A DNA stretch of 64,000 bases from a bacterium (lineage in GTDB: Bacteria > Hydrothermota > UBA3072 > JAPDKE01): positions 18,824-82,823 of the forward strand of contig JAPDKE010000018.1 in the NCBI GenBank assembly GCA_029258725.1, written 5' to 3'. Below are positions 25,762-34,450 of this stretch, piece by piece. Under the pieces are notes generated by a model that worked only from the letters and a program-made list of their open reading frames with translations, was not told the DNA's origin and ran no database searches. Position 1 is the first letter of the stretch. Each line of letters starts with the position of its first letter. Position numbers and translations under genes: made by a program.

Positions 25762-27461
25762 TACCTTTCAAGACATGCCTTTATGAATCCCAGGAATACA
25801 GGGGAGGGGTCCTCAAGCCTTGAAAGAAATTCCGGATGGGACTGGGTTGCGACAAAGAAAGGATGCCCGGGAAGTTCAATGTACTCCATGAGTATCTCCC
25901 CATTGAGTGAGCGATGGAACCCTGAAAACACAAGCCCATTTTCCTCAAGTTTTCCAGCATATTCCGGATTTACCTCATATCTGTGTCTGTGTCTTTCAAG
26001 AACAAACTTCTCTCCCCCGTGTATTATTCCAAGTCTCTTTTTCTCAAGTTCCTTTGCACGCTCCATGTCCTTCTCTATCCTTCCCCTTTCTTTATAAAGT
26101 TCCATCACCCTTGTTTTTTCTTTGAGAACAGCAGCATATGCTCCAAGCCTCATGGTTCCACCGTATCTTTTCTTTTTAAGCAGGCGCTTCTGGGATGGCA
26201 TGAGGTCAATAACAGGATGGGGGGTCTCAGGGTCTATCTCCGTTGAATTTGCTCCCTTCAATCCTGCAACATTCCTTGCATATTCAATAACCGCAAGCTG
26301 CATTCCAAAACATAGTCCAAGATATGGAACCTTATTCTTTCTTGCATACTCAATTGCCGCAATCTTCCCTTCCGTTCCCTTTGTTCCAAATCCTCCAGGG
26401 ACAACTATACCGTGGAAATCGGAAAGAATCGATGTTCCCTTTTCAAGCAGTGAATCCGCATCAATCCACTCTATTTCAACCCCTGTATCAAGCCATGCCC
26501 CTGCGTGTTCTATTGCCTGATTCACCGATATGTAGGAATCCGGAAGTGTGTAATCCCCTATCTCCACATACTTTCCTATCATTGCAACCCTTATTTTCCT
26601 GGAAGGATTCAGAATCCTTTCCACAAGTTCCCTCCAGCGGGTCCAGTCAGGCTCTTTTCTCGGTCTCAGTCTCAATTTTTTGAGTATCTTTCTTCCAAGC
26701 CCCTCCTTCTCAAAATTGAGCGGGACCTCGTAGACTGTTTTCACATCAGGGGCGGATATAACATACTCCGCCTCTATGTTTGCATAGGTCTCTATTTTCT
26801 TCTTTCTTATACTGTCAAGGGGTTTCTTTGCCCTGCACAGAATGATATCGGGAAATATTCCATGTTCAGAAAGCGCCTTTATTGCCTGCTGGGTTGGTTT
26901 TGTCTTCATCTCAGGGATGTGGGAGGGTATAGGAAGATAGGTTAAAAGGATGTAAAGGACATTCTGTTTTCCTATCTCCCTTTCAAGAGACTTCATTGCA
27001 AAAAGGAAAGGAATATTCTCATAATCCCCTATGGTTCCTCCTATCTCAACCAGGGTTATCTCATAACCCCGGGCTGCAAGTTTCACCCTTCTTTTTATCT
27101 CATCCGGAACATGCGGAATGAACTGGACTGTTTTTCCAAGATACTCCCCCCTTCTCTCCCTGTCTATTATGGTTTTGTAAATCTGCCCCGTTGTTATATT
27201 GTTTCTTTTTGGAATGTTCTCTCCCAGAAAACGCTCATAACTTCCCAGGTCCTGGTCTATTTCCCCACCATCATCCGTAACCCATACCTCCCCATGCTCT
27301 GTCGGTCTAAGGGTTCCAGCATCGTAGTTTATGTAAGGGTCAATTTTTACTGCTGTTGTTCTGAAACCATATTCTTTTAAAATCCTTGCAATGGAGGCAG
27401 TTGCAATTCCCTTTCCAACCCCGCTCATTACACCACCTGCAACAATAATGTACTTCTTCAT
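25761..27461 (-). CDS. pyrG: CTP synthase
   Basis: Amidates UTP to CTP using glutamine and ATP. The 566-residue protein has the synthetase half first, beginning with YIIVAGGVMSGVGKGI and with DPYINYDAGTLRP and HGEVWVTDDGGE blocks. The class I glutamine amidotransferase half follows, with VPGGFGTKGTEGK, the nucleophile Cys in YLGLCFGMQ and the His/Glu pair in ATQSHPEF. The family length is about 535-560, so nothing is missing. It sits 3 bp after the gingipain-family gene and overlaps ecfT. Confidence 0.97.
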   Translation of the reverse strand: MKKYIIVAGGVMSGVGKGIATASIARILKEYGFRTTAVKIDPYINYDAGTLRPTEHGEVWVTDDGGEIDQDLGSYERFLGENIPKRNNITTGQIYKTIIDRERRGEYLGKTVQFIPHVPDEIKRRVKLAARGYEITLVEIGGTIGDYENIPFLFAMKSLEREIGKQNVLYILLTYLPIPSHIPEMKTKPTQQAIKALSEHGIFPDIILCRAKKPLDSIRKKKIETYANIEAEYVISAPDVKTVYEVPLNFEKEGLGRKILKKLRLRPRKEPDWTRWRELVERILNPSRKIRVAMIGKYVEIGDYTLPDSYISVNQAIEHAGAWLDTGVEIEWIDADSLLEKGTSILSDFHGIVVPGGFGTKGTEGKIAAIEYARKNKVPYLGLCFGMQLAVIEYARNVAGLKGANSTEIDPETPHPVIDLMPSQKRLLKKKRYGGTMRLGAYAAVLKEKTRVMELYKERGRIEKDMERAKELEKKRLGIIHGGEKFVLERHRHRYEVNPEYAGKLEENGLVFSGFHRSLNGEILMEYIELPGHPFFVATQSHPEFLSRLEDPSPVFLGFIKACLER

Positions 27462-27464
27462 TTC

Positions 27465-30400
27465 TCACCTCACAAGCAGAATCTTTGCAATTTCCTCTTC
27501 AGTTTTCAGGAAGTAAACACCCGGAGGGAGCACAATGGATGAGAATCCCGGGACCTTCACACTTTTTACCTTTCTTCCACACACATCAAAGATATCCACC
27601 TCCCCCTCTCCCTTCAGCGCAATGGAACCGGAGTTTATTCTCGAAAAGCTTATTTTAGATTCTTTTCCATAACCACTTTCAGGAACCACCATCCCGTTTA
27701 CCTTTATATCGTCTATGTAAATTCCCTCGGATGTATCCGAGGAATCACTTACCCATCTGAATAAAAGCCGGATGGTATCGCCTGGAGGGAAGGGAATGGA
27801 GTAGGTATAGGGAGCCCATCCAAAAACAAGGTCCTTTAAAGCACCGCCCGACCCTATATAATCCAGAGTTTCGGATTTTTCACCATTTAAAACCTCAACA
27901 TAAAGTCCATCATTTCCATAGATTGTAACCCTGAGATAGGCGTAAAAGGAAAGAACCGGTGGAGAGGAAAGGATGAGAGGGGGAGAAAGGAGGGAATCGT
28001 CCATATTGTTGAGATAGAGGGAGTCAACCCCACAGTACCAGGAGCGGGTTCCGGAGTGAGACCTTCTTTCGGAAAGATGCCAGTGACCCGTTGCGAGCCA
28101 GTCTCCGGGAATCTCTGCATCGTCTTCAAATAGGGTGAATCCAACCGGAATGGTGAAGGAGAAGGAATCAGGAATAAGGGGGCTTCCCGAGTGATATATA
28201 TTTATGTTTCCGAAGGAAGGAACATCAAAGGATGGGACCACAAAGGGAATTGTGTCAATATATGTCTCGCCTGGTGGAATCTCAGGATAAGGTTTTTCTG
28301 GAGAGGGAAGGAAGAGGTCTGAGGCTGCCTGGCGGAGGACAGAAAATCCGGAGGAAAAGCCTGCGTTTTTGAGGCAAACAAAAAGGGTTCCGGAGGAGGA
28401 AGGCTGGGGTGATGGAGGAGAAATGAAGAATGTATCGCAAACAAACTTACATTCTCCAACGGTAAATTCAAGAGGATATCCTCCTGCATTCAGTTTCACA
28501 ACCTCTCCGTTTTTCCCTCCTTTTTTGTAGAACGAAAATGCAGTATGAAAGGTATCCTGAGTCAGAGGAGGAAGTTTAATTGCTTCAGAACCATCCAGGA
28601 CGTAAACTGTTGTATCGTAGGCATAGAGATTGAGGGTGAGAGAAAGGGTTTCGGTATCGCTGTTATTCACAATAACTCCAAGAGAAACGGTATCATCAGG
28701 GTTCAGGTATCCGTCGGGCTCCTCAAGGAAGGCGTTTAAAGAATATTTCCCCTTTATCCTTATTTCTCTCTGATAGGGAATTGCATTTTTTGCGACAACC
28801 GTGAGCAGCATGGATGGGTCCCGGGTTGAACCAGAGAAATGGGCTTTTCCTGAGAGGTCGGTGGAGTCAACCAGCATGGTATCAGAGGAAAGGAGGCAGA
28901 CTCTTGCAGGGAATGGAGTGCCGTTCTTTTTTACATAAACAGTGAAATCAAAAGATGGAGGAAGAGAATCAGGGGCTGAGACCTCAAGCATGAGGGGAGG
29001 TTCTGTCCATACGGACATCTCAGGGTCTCCAAGCAAATTCAACTGATACTGGTGCCAGCGGTAAACGTTTTCATCCCTGGAATATGGGATAAATCTTGCC
29101 TTGGTGAGGGCAAGTGCCTTTCCTATTCTGTTATCTTCATTGAAAAGAACATCGTAGAATGCAAGGTCAAACCGGTCAGAGTATCCAAATCCTGGATTTC
29201 CAGGAGAACCCCATCCATACCTTGCATTTGCAATTGCGGCAACCCCTCCTCCCTGAGGATTTCTTATCCAGTGCTCGCTTATTGCATCATAGTCAAAAGC
29301 CCCAACCCAGCAACCTATGGAGTAAAGAATACCCTGCATATCACCATTTTTGAGCGTATCAATGATATCGTTAACAAGATAATCCTTTCCCACTCCCATT
29401 GCCCATATCCACCCATGCCCATCGTGGTTGAAAAGATTCATACCTGAATTTATTGCCTGAACCACAGTGTGGGTAGATTCGTTTCCCCAGGATTCATAAA
29501 GTTTTGTTATCTCCATGTAATCTGGTATGAAGAGGGAGTCTATTTTCTCCTTTGCTATTGACTGGTCTGTATAGGGGTCATCCCAGAGAATTTCCGCACA
29601 GAAGAGGATTCTTTTGAGATAATCAGGAGGGGGATTCTTTTCGTAGTTTATTACCTTTCTTACAAACGTAAAGGCATCAGGAAGGGTATCCACAGGAGCC
29701 CTTCCAACATAAACATCAGGATATAAATCAACAGAATCCTCAACCTCACCAAAGATATTATCTCCATCCTCATCCCATGTCCCGTCCAGGTCCGCATAGT
29801 AAAGGTCACACGGGATTGAATCCTCATCGGACATGAATCCTGCCTCACATGACATGGCAAATGCCTCTCTTTCGGGAATTATATCCACATCCCCTCCGAG
29901 AAGCACCCATCTTGCCCCGTAATTCTCATGCATTTCCTTTATGAAGTTCCTTATCTTCTCCTGCAGGTCCCTTCCGGGATATGATAGTTCTATATCCTCT
30001 ACATGGTAGATTGCAGTCCTCAATCCCTTTTCTTCCTTCCATCTCTTCAATTCCTGAAAAGCAGTATCAAGCTCCTGGGAGGTAATAATCACATAATCAA
30101 GACCGCTACCCTTTTTTTCCTTTAAGACATCATACTCAACAATCAGTCTTCCTGCCTTGAGGAGCCTTATTCTATCAGGAGGGATAAATCTTGCAGGGAT
30201 TAAGGAAATGAGAATGCAGCCTGAGGTGGCTTCATAAGAAAGAATGGAAGAAGGGTAAGGAGAAAGTTCCTTAAGAGAAATAAACCTTTTGGGTCTGGAT
30301 ATGAGTGGATAGGGGACCTGGACGGGATAGGGAACGCCCCTTATCTCCGCCCAGGTCGTATCCTCAAGTTTTACGTAATGGAGTTCAGGTTTTCCCGAGA

Positions 30401-30557
30401 CAGGTATAGGGTATGAAACCCTTGGAAGCTGTGGTTTTCCCACCTCATGGGTTAGGTCCTTGCCGGGAAGATAGACTTTAACATACTCTCCTTCTTTCTG
30501 GATGGAGAAAGAAAACTCAAAATCCCGGATATAAAGAGAAAGGAGGAAAAGGAGCAA
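27465..30557 (-). CDS. Gingipain-family (C25) cysteine protease with type IX-like tail
   Basis: A 1030-residue secreted protease. A signal segment and N-terminal beta-sandwich/prodomain (about 1-170) lead to the C25 catalytic domain (about 170-510). The catalytic His lies in NHDGHGW near residue 377 and the Cys in SIGCWVGAFD near 416; acidic calcium-site-like segments (DLDGTWDEDGDN) are also present. Ig-like domains and a CARF-like beta segment follow, then the C-terminal sorting domain (FDVCGRKVKSV ... LPPGVYFLKT). The start is TTG at 30557, 6 nt after the GGAGG formed by the end of rpsA. Being inside a housekeeping operon suggests steady expression. Confidence 0.92.
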   Translation of the reverse strand: MLLFLLSLYIRDFEFSFSIQKEGEYVKVYLPGKDLTHEVGKPQLPRVSYPIPVSGKPELHYVKLEDTTWAEIRGVPYPVQVPYPLISRPKRFISLKELSPYPSSILSYEATSGCILISLIPARFIPPDRIRLLKAGRLIVEYDVLKEKKGSGLDYVIITSQELDTAFQELKRWKEEKGLRTAIYHVEDIELSYPGRDLQEKIRNFIKEMHENYGARWVLLGGDVDIIPEREAFAMSCEAGFMSDEDSIPCDLYYADLDGTWDEDGDNIFGEVEDSVDLYPDVYVGRAPVDTLPDAFTFVRKVINYEKNPPPDYLKRILFCAEILWDDPYTDQSIAKEKIDSLFIPDYMEITKLYESWGNESTHTVVQAINSGMNLFNHDGHGWIWAMGVGKDYLVNDIIDTLKNGDMQGILYSIGCWVGAFDYDAISEHWIRNPQGGGVAAIANARYGWGSPGNPGFGYSDRFDLAFYDVLFNEDNRIGKALALTKARFIPYSRDENVYRWHQYQLNLLGDPEMSVWTEPPLMLEVSAPDSLPPSFDFTVYVKKNGTPFPARVCLLSSDTMLVDSTDLSGKAHFSGSTRDPSMLLTVVAKNAIPYQREIRIKGKYSLNAFLEEPDGYLNPDDTVSLGVIVNNSDTETLSLTLNLYAYDTTVYVLDGSEAIKLPPLTQDTFHTAFSFYKKGGKNGEVVKLNAGGYPLEFTVGECKFVCDTFFISPPSPQPSSSGTLFVCLKNAGFSSGFSVLRQAASDLFLPSPEKPYPEIPPGETYIDTIPFVVPSFDVPSFGNINIYHSGSPLIPDSFSFTIPVGFTLFEDDAEIPGDWLATGHWHLSERRSHSGTRSWYCGVDSLYLNNMDDSLLSPPLILSSPPVLSFYAYLRVTIYGNDGLYVEVLNGEKSETLDYIGSGGALKDLVFGWAPYTYSIPFPPGDTIRLLFRWVSDSSDTSEGIYIDDIKVNGMVVPESGYGKESKISFSRINSGSIALKGEGEVDIFDVCGRKVKSVKVPGFSSIVLPPGVYFLKTEEEIAKILLVR

Positions 30558-30558
30558 T

Positions 30559-32238
30559 TTAACCCTCCTTTTTCCTCCACTCTTCCTCTACCTTCTTCCT
30601 GTACTCCTCTATTGCCCTGCGTTCTTCCTCCTTCTTCCTTCTCTCCTCCTCTTCCACATACATGCGTTCGGAAAGCACTATATCCCTTCTGTCTTCTCTT
30701 ATCTCCATCACCTTGAGTGTCAGTCTCTCTTTAAGATTGTACTTCTCCCTGAATGGTCTTCTCACAAGCTGGGACATGGGAACTATTCCCTCAAGCCCCT
30801 TCTCAAGTTCGACAACAATGCACTTCGGTCTTATCTCCACAACCCTTCCAACAACTGTGGAACCGACGGGATGGCGCCTCATAAATATCCTGAAGGGGTC
30901 TGGCTCAAGCTGCTTCAATCCAAGGGATATTCTCCTCTTTTCCCTGTCAACCTTGAGAACCTTGCACTCTATAATCTCACCCTTCTTGAGAACCTCCTTT
31001 GGATGCTTTATCTTCTTGGTCCAGGATATGTCAGAAACATGGAGCAATCCTTCTATTCCCTCCTCAAGTTCTACAAATGCACCGAAGGATGTAAGATTTG
31101 TTATCTTACCTTTAACCCTTGAACCAACGGGATACCTTTTCTCAATCCCCTCCCATGGGTCAGGGAATGCCTGCCTTAATCCCAGGGCTATGCGCTGGTT
31201 TTCCTTGTCAACGTCCAGGACTATTGCCTCTATCACCTCTCCAAGTTTCACAACCTCAGAGGGGTGCTTTATGTGCTGGCTCCAGGACATCTCGGATATA
31301 TGCACAAGTCCCTCAACACCTGGTTCAAGTTCAACAAATGCGCCATAATCCACAATGGATATTACCCTTCCCTTCACACGCTTTCCAGGAGGATACCTCT
31401 CCTCTATACCATCCCATGGATTTGGAACCATCTGCTTGAGCCCGAGGGAAACCCTTTCCTTTTCCCTGTCTATCTTTATCACCATCACCTTTATCCTGTC
31501 TCCTATCGCAAGAATCTCAGATGGGTGGGATATCCTTCCCCAGGACATATCTGTTACGTGGAGCAGCCCGTCAACACCACCCAGGTCTACGAAGGCACCA
31601 AACTCGGTAACATTCTTCACAACTCCCTCAACCACGTCTCCTTCCTTCACCTCGGAGAAGAACTTCTTTCTTGCGAGTTCCTTCTCCTCCTCCAGGATTA
31701 TCCTTCTGGAGACAACAATGTTTCTTCTCTTCCAGTTTAGTTTTATTATCCTCACGTCCAGGTTCGTTCCAACCAGAGCATCCATGTTTTTTACCGGTTT
31801 TGTGTCAATCTGCGAGCCGGGAAGAAATGCCTCAACCCCGAACACATTCACCATGAGACCGCCCTTCACTCTCCTCATCACCCTTGCAGTTATCGTGCGC
31901 TCATTTTCATAACTGTCCTTTATCTTGTCCCACACCTTGAGGAAGTCCGCCTTCTTCTTTGAAACAACCGCAAGTCCTTCCTCGTTCTCAATGTCGTCCA
32001 CATACACATCAATCTCATCTCCAACCTTTATTTCCTCGGGATTCTCAAACTCCGTTATCGGGATAACACCTTCCGACTTCATCCCCACATTTACAATAAC
32101 CTCCCTCGGGGTTATTTTGACTATCTTCCCCTTCCTTATTCCTCCAACAGGTTTTTCAGTAAAGGTCTCCTCGTAAAGCTTACGAAGTTCCTCCTCTGAC
32201 AGGTTTTCCAGTTCCATAACCTCGTTTTGCTGTGTCAT
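30559..32238 (-). CDS. rpsA: 30S ribosomal protein S1
   Basis: Binds mRNA and delivers it to the small subunit. The 559-residue protein contains six S1 RNA-binding domains; domains 3-6 are clear tandem copies, each with GxVxxIxxFGAFVEL and GLLHxSDxSW-type motifs. The basic, glutamate-rich C-terminal tail (RRKKEEERRAIEEYR) is expected. It lies in the classical cmk-plsC-ispH-rpsA order. Because many genes here appear leaderless, which reduces dependence on S1 and Shine-Dalgarno contacts, the presence of a full six-domain S1 is notable. Confidence 0.96.
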   Translation of the reverse strand: MTQQNEVMELENLSEEELRKLYEETFTEKPVGGIRKGKIVKITPREVIVNVGMKSEGVIPITEFENPEEIKVGDEIDVYVDDIENEEGLAVVSKKKADFLKVWDKIKDSYENERTITARVMRRVKGGLMVNVFGVEAFLPGSQIDTKPVKNMDALVGTNLDVRIIKLNWKRRNIVVSRRIILEEEKELARKKFFSEVKEGDVVEGVVKNVTEFGAFVDLGGVDGLLHVTDMSWGRISHPSEILAIGDRIKVMVIKIDREKERVSLGLKQMVPNPWDGIEERYPPGKRVKGRVISIVDYGAFVELEPGVEGLVHISEMSWSQHIKHPSEVVKLGEVIEAIVLDVDKENQRIALGLRQAFPDPWEGIEKRYPVGSRVKGKITNLTSFGAFVELEEGIEGLLHVSDISWTKKIKHPKEVLKKGEIIECKVLKVDREKRRISLGLKQLEPDPFRIFMRRHPVGSTVVGRVVEIRPKCIVVELEKGLEGIVPMSQLVRRPFREKYNLKERLTLKVMEIREDRRDIVLSERMYVEEEERRKKEEERRAIEEYRKKVEEEWRKKEG

Positions 32239-32258
32239 ACCCTATCTACCTCCTTTCT

Positions 32259-33089
32259 TTATAGATTTTTGATGTATTCAACAACATCCTTTATAACCCA
32301 GTCAGGTGTGGAGGTCCCGGATGCAACCCCCACCGTTATCTTACCAGAAAACCATGCCGGGTCAATATCCTCTTTTGTCTCTATGTGATATGTCTCACAT
32401 CCCTCATTCCGTGCTATCTCAACAAGTCTTGATGTGTTTGCAGACATCTTCCCCCCGACGACAAGCATGAGGTCCACCTCTTTTGCAAGCAACTTCGTTG
32501 ATTGCTGTCTCATGTAGGTTGCATTGCATATTGTGTTGTAAACTTTTAATTCCTTTACCCTTTCCACAACATACGAGATTGCAAGTTTTAAATTTTCTAT
32601 GGATTGGGTTGTTTGAGCAACCATTCCTATTCTGTCTCTGTCTTCAATAACAGGTATTCTTCTTTTATTCATTGCCTCTGCCTTACCCCCCGTATGCCCT
32701 ATGATTCCTATGACCTCAGGGTGATTTTCCTCCCCCACAACAATCACCCTGTATCCCTCCTCACAGAGTTTCCTGGCATACTCCTGAACCCTTTTTACAA
32801 AAGGGCATGTAGCATCCACAATCTCAAATCCCTTTTCCTTCGCCTTTTCAATAACATCAGGTGGAACCCCATGAGACCTTATTATAAGGATTCCACCATG
32901 AGCCTCATCAAGAGAATTTATAGGATGGATGCCAAGTTCCTCAAGTTCGTGCACTGCCTGGGGATTGTGAATCAAGGGACCGAGTGTGAAAACCGGTTTA
33001 TCGGTTCCTTCCTTGGTTTTCTTTGCAATATTAAGTGCCCTCATAACTCCAAAACAGAATCCAATGTGTTCAGCAACCATCACATTCAT
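32259..33089 (-). CDS. ispH: 4-hydroxy-3-methylbut-2-enyl diphosphate reductase
   Basis: Last step of the MEP isoprenoid pathway, giving IPP and DMAPP. The 276-residue enzyme has the three iron-sulfur cysteines: C12 in EHIGFCFGV, one in VDATCPFV and one in NTICNATYMRQ. The HSHGVPP-like segment (RSHGVPP) and the catalytic Glu region (TQS) are also present. It overlaps plsC by 4 bp and is followed after 20 bp by rpsA with its own Shine-Dalgarno. Confidence 0.97.
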   Translation of the reverse strand: MNVMVAEHIGFCFGVMRALNIAKKTKEGTDKPVFTLGPLIHNPQAVHELEELGIHPINSLDEAHGGILIIRSHGVPPDVIEKAKEKGFEIVDATCPFVKRVQEYARKLCEEGYRVIVVGEENHPEVIGIIGHTGGKAEAMNKRRIPVIEDRDRIGMVAQTTQSIENLKLAISYVVERVKELKVYNTICNATYMRQQSTKLLAKEVDLMLVVGGKMSANTSRLVEIARNEGCETYHIETKEDIDPAWFSGKITVGVASGTSTPDWVIKDVVEYIKNL

Positions 33090-33688
33090 TCCACCATCTC
33101 CTTAATTTTATCAAGCACATACTGGCTTAGTTTTCTTCCATTCTCGGTGGATGGTTCTCCCTCAGGATAAACCGGGTCTGCAAATTTTATGTAAAACGGA
33201 GTCCTCTTGAAAAAGTGGTTCCACATGGGCTCATGTGTTCCCCAGATAAGAACGGGAACTATGGGAACTTTGAGTTTCAGTGCAAGCCATCCAACCCCGG
33301 GCTGTGCCGGGAGGAACTCACCCGTCTTTGAGCGGGTTCCCTCAGGAAACATCATAAGTGCCTTCCCCTCTTTGAGGATATTTATCGCCTTTCTTATTGC
33401 AGCCATGTCCACCCTCTCCGTATCAGCAGGAAATGCGTTAAAGGACATGAGAAACCAGGAAAAGAGTTTGTTGGTAAACAGTCCCTTCTTTGCAAAGTAG
33501 TAAACCTCACGCTGGGGGATTGCTGCCCCAACAAGAGGGGGGTCATAGTTTGAGCGATGGTTGGGAGCAATTATAACAGGTCCCTCCTTCGGGACCTTCT
33601 CCCAGCCCTTAATCCTCAAACCGAAAAGTATCCTGAATATCCACCTTATCAGAACCTGACCCAGGGCATAGTGCCATTTCTTACGCAC
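33086..33688 (-). CDS. plsC: 1-acyl-sn-glycerol-3-phosphate acyltransferase
   Basis: Acylates lysophosphatidic acid to phosphatidic acid at the inner membrane. A 200-residue protein with the four acyltransferase blocks, including APNHRSNYDPP (the catalytic HX4D) and MFPEGTRSKTGEF (phosphate binding). The start is GTG at 33688, overlapping the cmk stop by 8 bp. Together with the phosphatidyltransferase at 10524-11096 it supports ester-linked bacterial phospholipids. Confidence 0.94.
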   Translation of the reverse strand: MRKKWHYALGQVLIRWIFRILFGLRIKGWEKVPKEGPVIIAPNHRSNYDPPLVGAAIPQREVYYFAKKGLFTNKLFSWFLMSFNAFPADTERVDMAAIRKAINILKEGKALMMFPEGTRSKTGEFLPAQPGVGWLALKLKVPIVPVLIWGTHEPMWNHFFKRTPFYIKFADPVYPEGEPSTENGRKLSQYVLDKIKEMVE

Positions 33689-34358
33689 CGCCTCTCTCCT
33701 TTATCATTTCTATAACCTTATTCACCTGCTCCTCTATGGTGAGATTGGTGGTATCCAGCAAAACCGCATCCTCTGCCCTCTTCAGAGGACTGTGTTTTCT
33801 CTTTGAATCAGCCTCATCCCTTTTTCTCAATTCCTCCATCACCTCCTCAAGAGATACATTTATCCCCTTTTCTTTCAGTTCAAGCTGTCTCCTTCTTGCC
33901 CTCTCCTCAAGAGATGCCGTCATGAATATCTTCAGGTCTGCATCAGGGAAGACAACAGTTCCTATATCCCTTCCCTCACAAATAACCTTTCCCCTTTTGC
34001 CCATTTCTCTCTGTCTTTTTACAAGTTCCTCCCTCACCCCTGGATAGGAAGAAACAAGGGAGGCGAGCCTGCTTATCTCCGGAGTTCTTATTTTTTCAGT
34101 AACATCCTCACCATCCACAAAAACCCTCTGCCCCTCCGCACTTCCCCTGAATTCTATCTTAACTTCCCCGGCTATTTTCTCCACCATTGAGATATCCCCG
34201 GGGTCAATCCCGGACTTTTTCACCCGGTATGCAACCCCCCGGTACATGGCACCTGTATCTATATAGACCCACTTTAACCTTTTCGCAACCTCCTTTGCTG
34301 TGGTTGTTTTTCCGGAGGCTGCGGGTCCATCTATTGCCACTATAAATCTCTCACTCAC
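33681..34358 (-). CDS. cmk: Cytidylate kinase
   Basis: Phosphorylates CMP and dCMP. The 225-residue protein has the P-loop GPAASGKTT, the NMP-binding YIDTGAMYRGVAY, the CMP-specific insert, GRDIGTVVFPDADLKIFMTAS and the lid arginines of ARRRQLELKEKG and KRDEADSKR. It begins with GTG at 34358. The -10 box of its promoter is only 6 nt upstream and the GAGGGG before it is too close to act as a ribosome site, so initiation is probably leaderless. First gene of the operon to ecfT. Confidence 0.95.
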   Translation of the reverse strand: MSERFIVAIDGPAASGKTTTAKEVAKRLKWVYIDTGAMYRGVAYRVKKSGIDPGDISMVEKIAGEVKIEFRGSAEGQRVFVDGEDVTEKIRTPEISRLASLVSSYPGVREELVKRQREMGKRGKVICEGRDIGTVVFPDADLKIFMTASLEERARRRQLELKEKGINVSLEEVMEELRKRDEADSKRKHSPLKRAEDAVLLDTTNLTIEEQVNKVIEMIKERGGA

Positions 34359-34364
34359 CCCTCT

Positions 34365-34392
34365 ATTATGCAGGCCAAAATGAAAAAATCAA
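34365..34392 (-). promoter_or_regulatory. Promoter of the cmk-plsC-ispH-rpsA operon, leaderless
   Basis: Minus strand: TTGATT (34392-34387), 16-bp spacer, CATAAT (34370-34365), then AGAGGG and the GTG start of cmk. It is back-to-back with the plus-strand promoter at 34400-34427. Confidence 0.65.
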
Positions 34393-34399
34393 GATTCTA

Positions 34400-34427
34400 T
34401 TGACAAATTTTATAAAGGATGTAAAAT
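34400..34427 (+). promoter_or_regulatory. Promoter of the 34451 operon
   Basis: TTGACA (34400-34405), 16-bp spacer, TAAAAT (34422-34427), giving a start near 34434 and a 17-nt leader containing the Shine-Dalgarno AGGAGGTGA. Confidence 0.72.
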
Positions 34428-34450
34428 TCTCAAAAACCAGGAGGTGAAGT

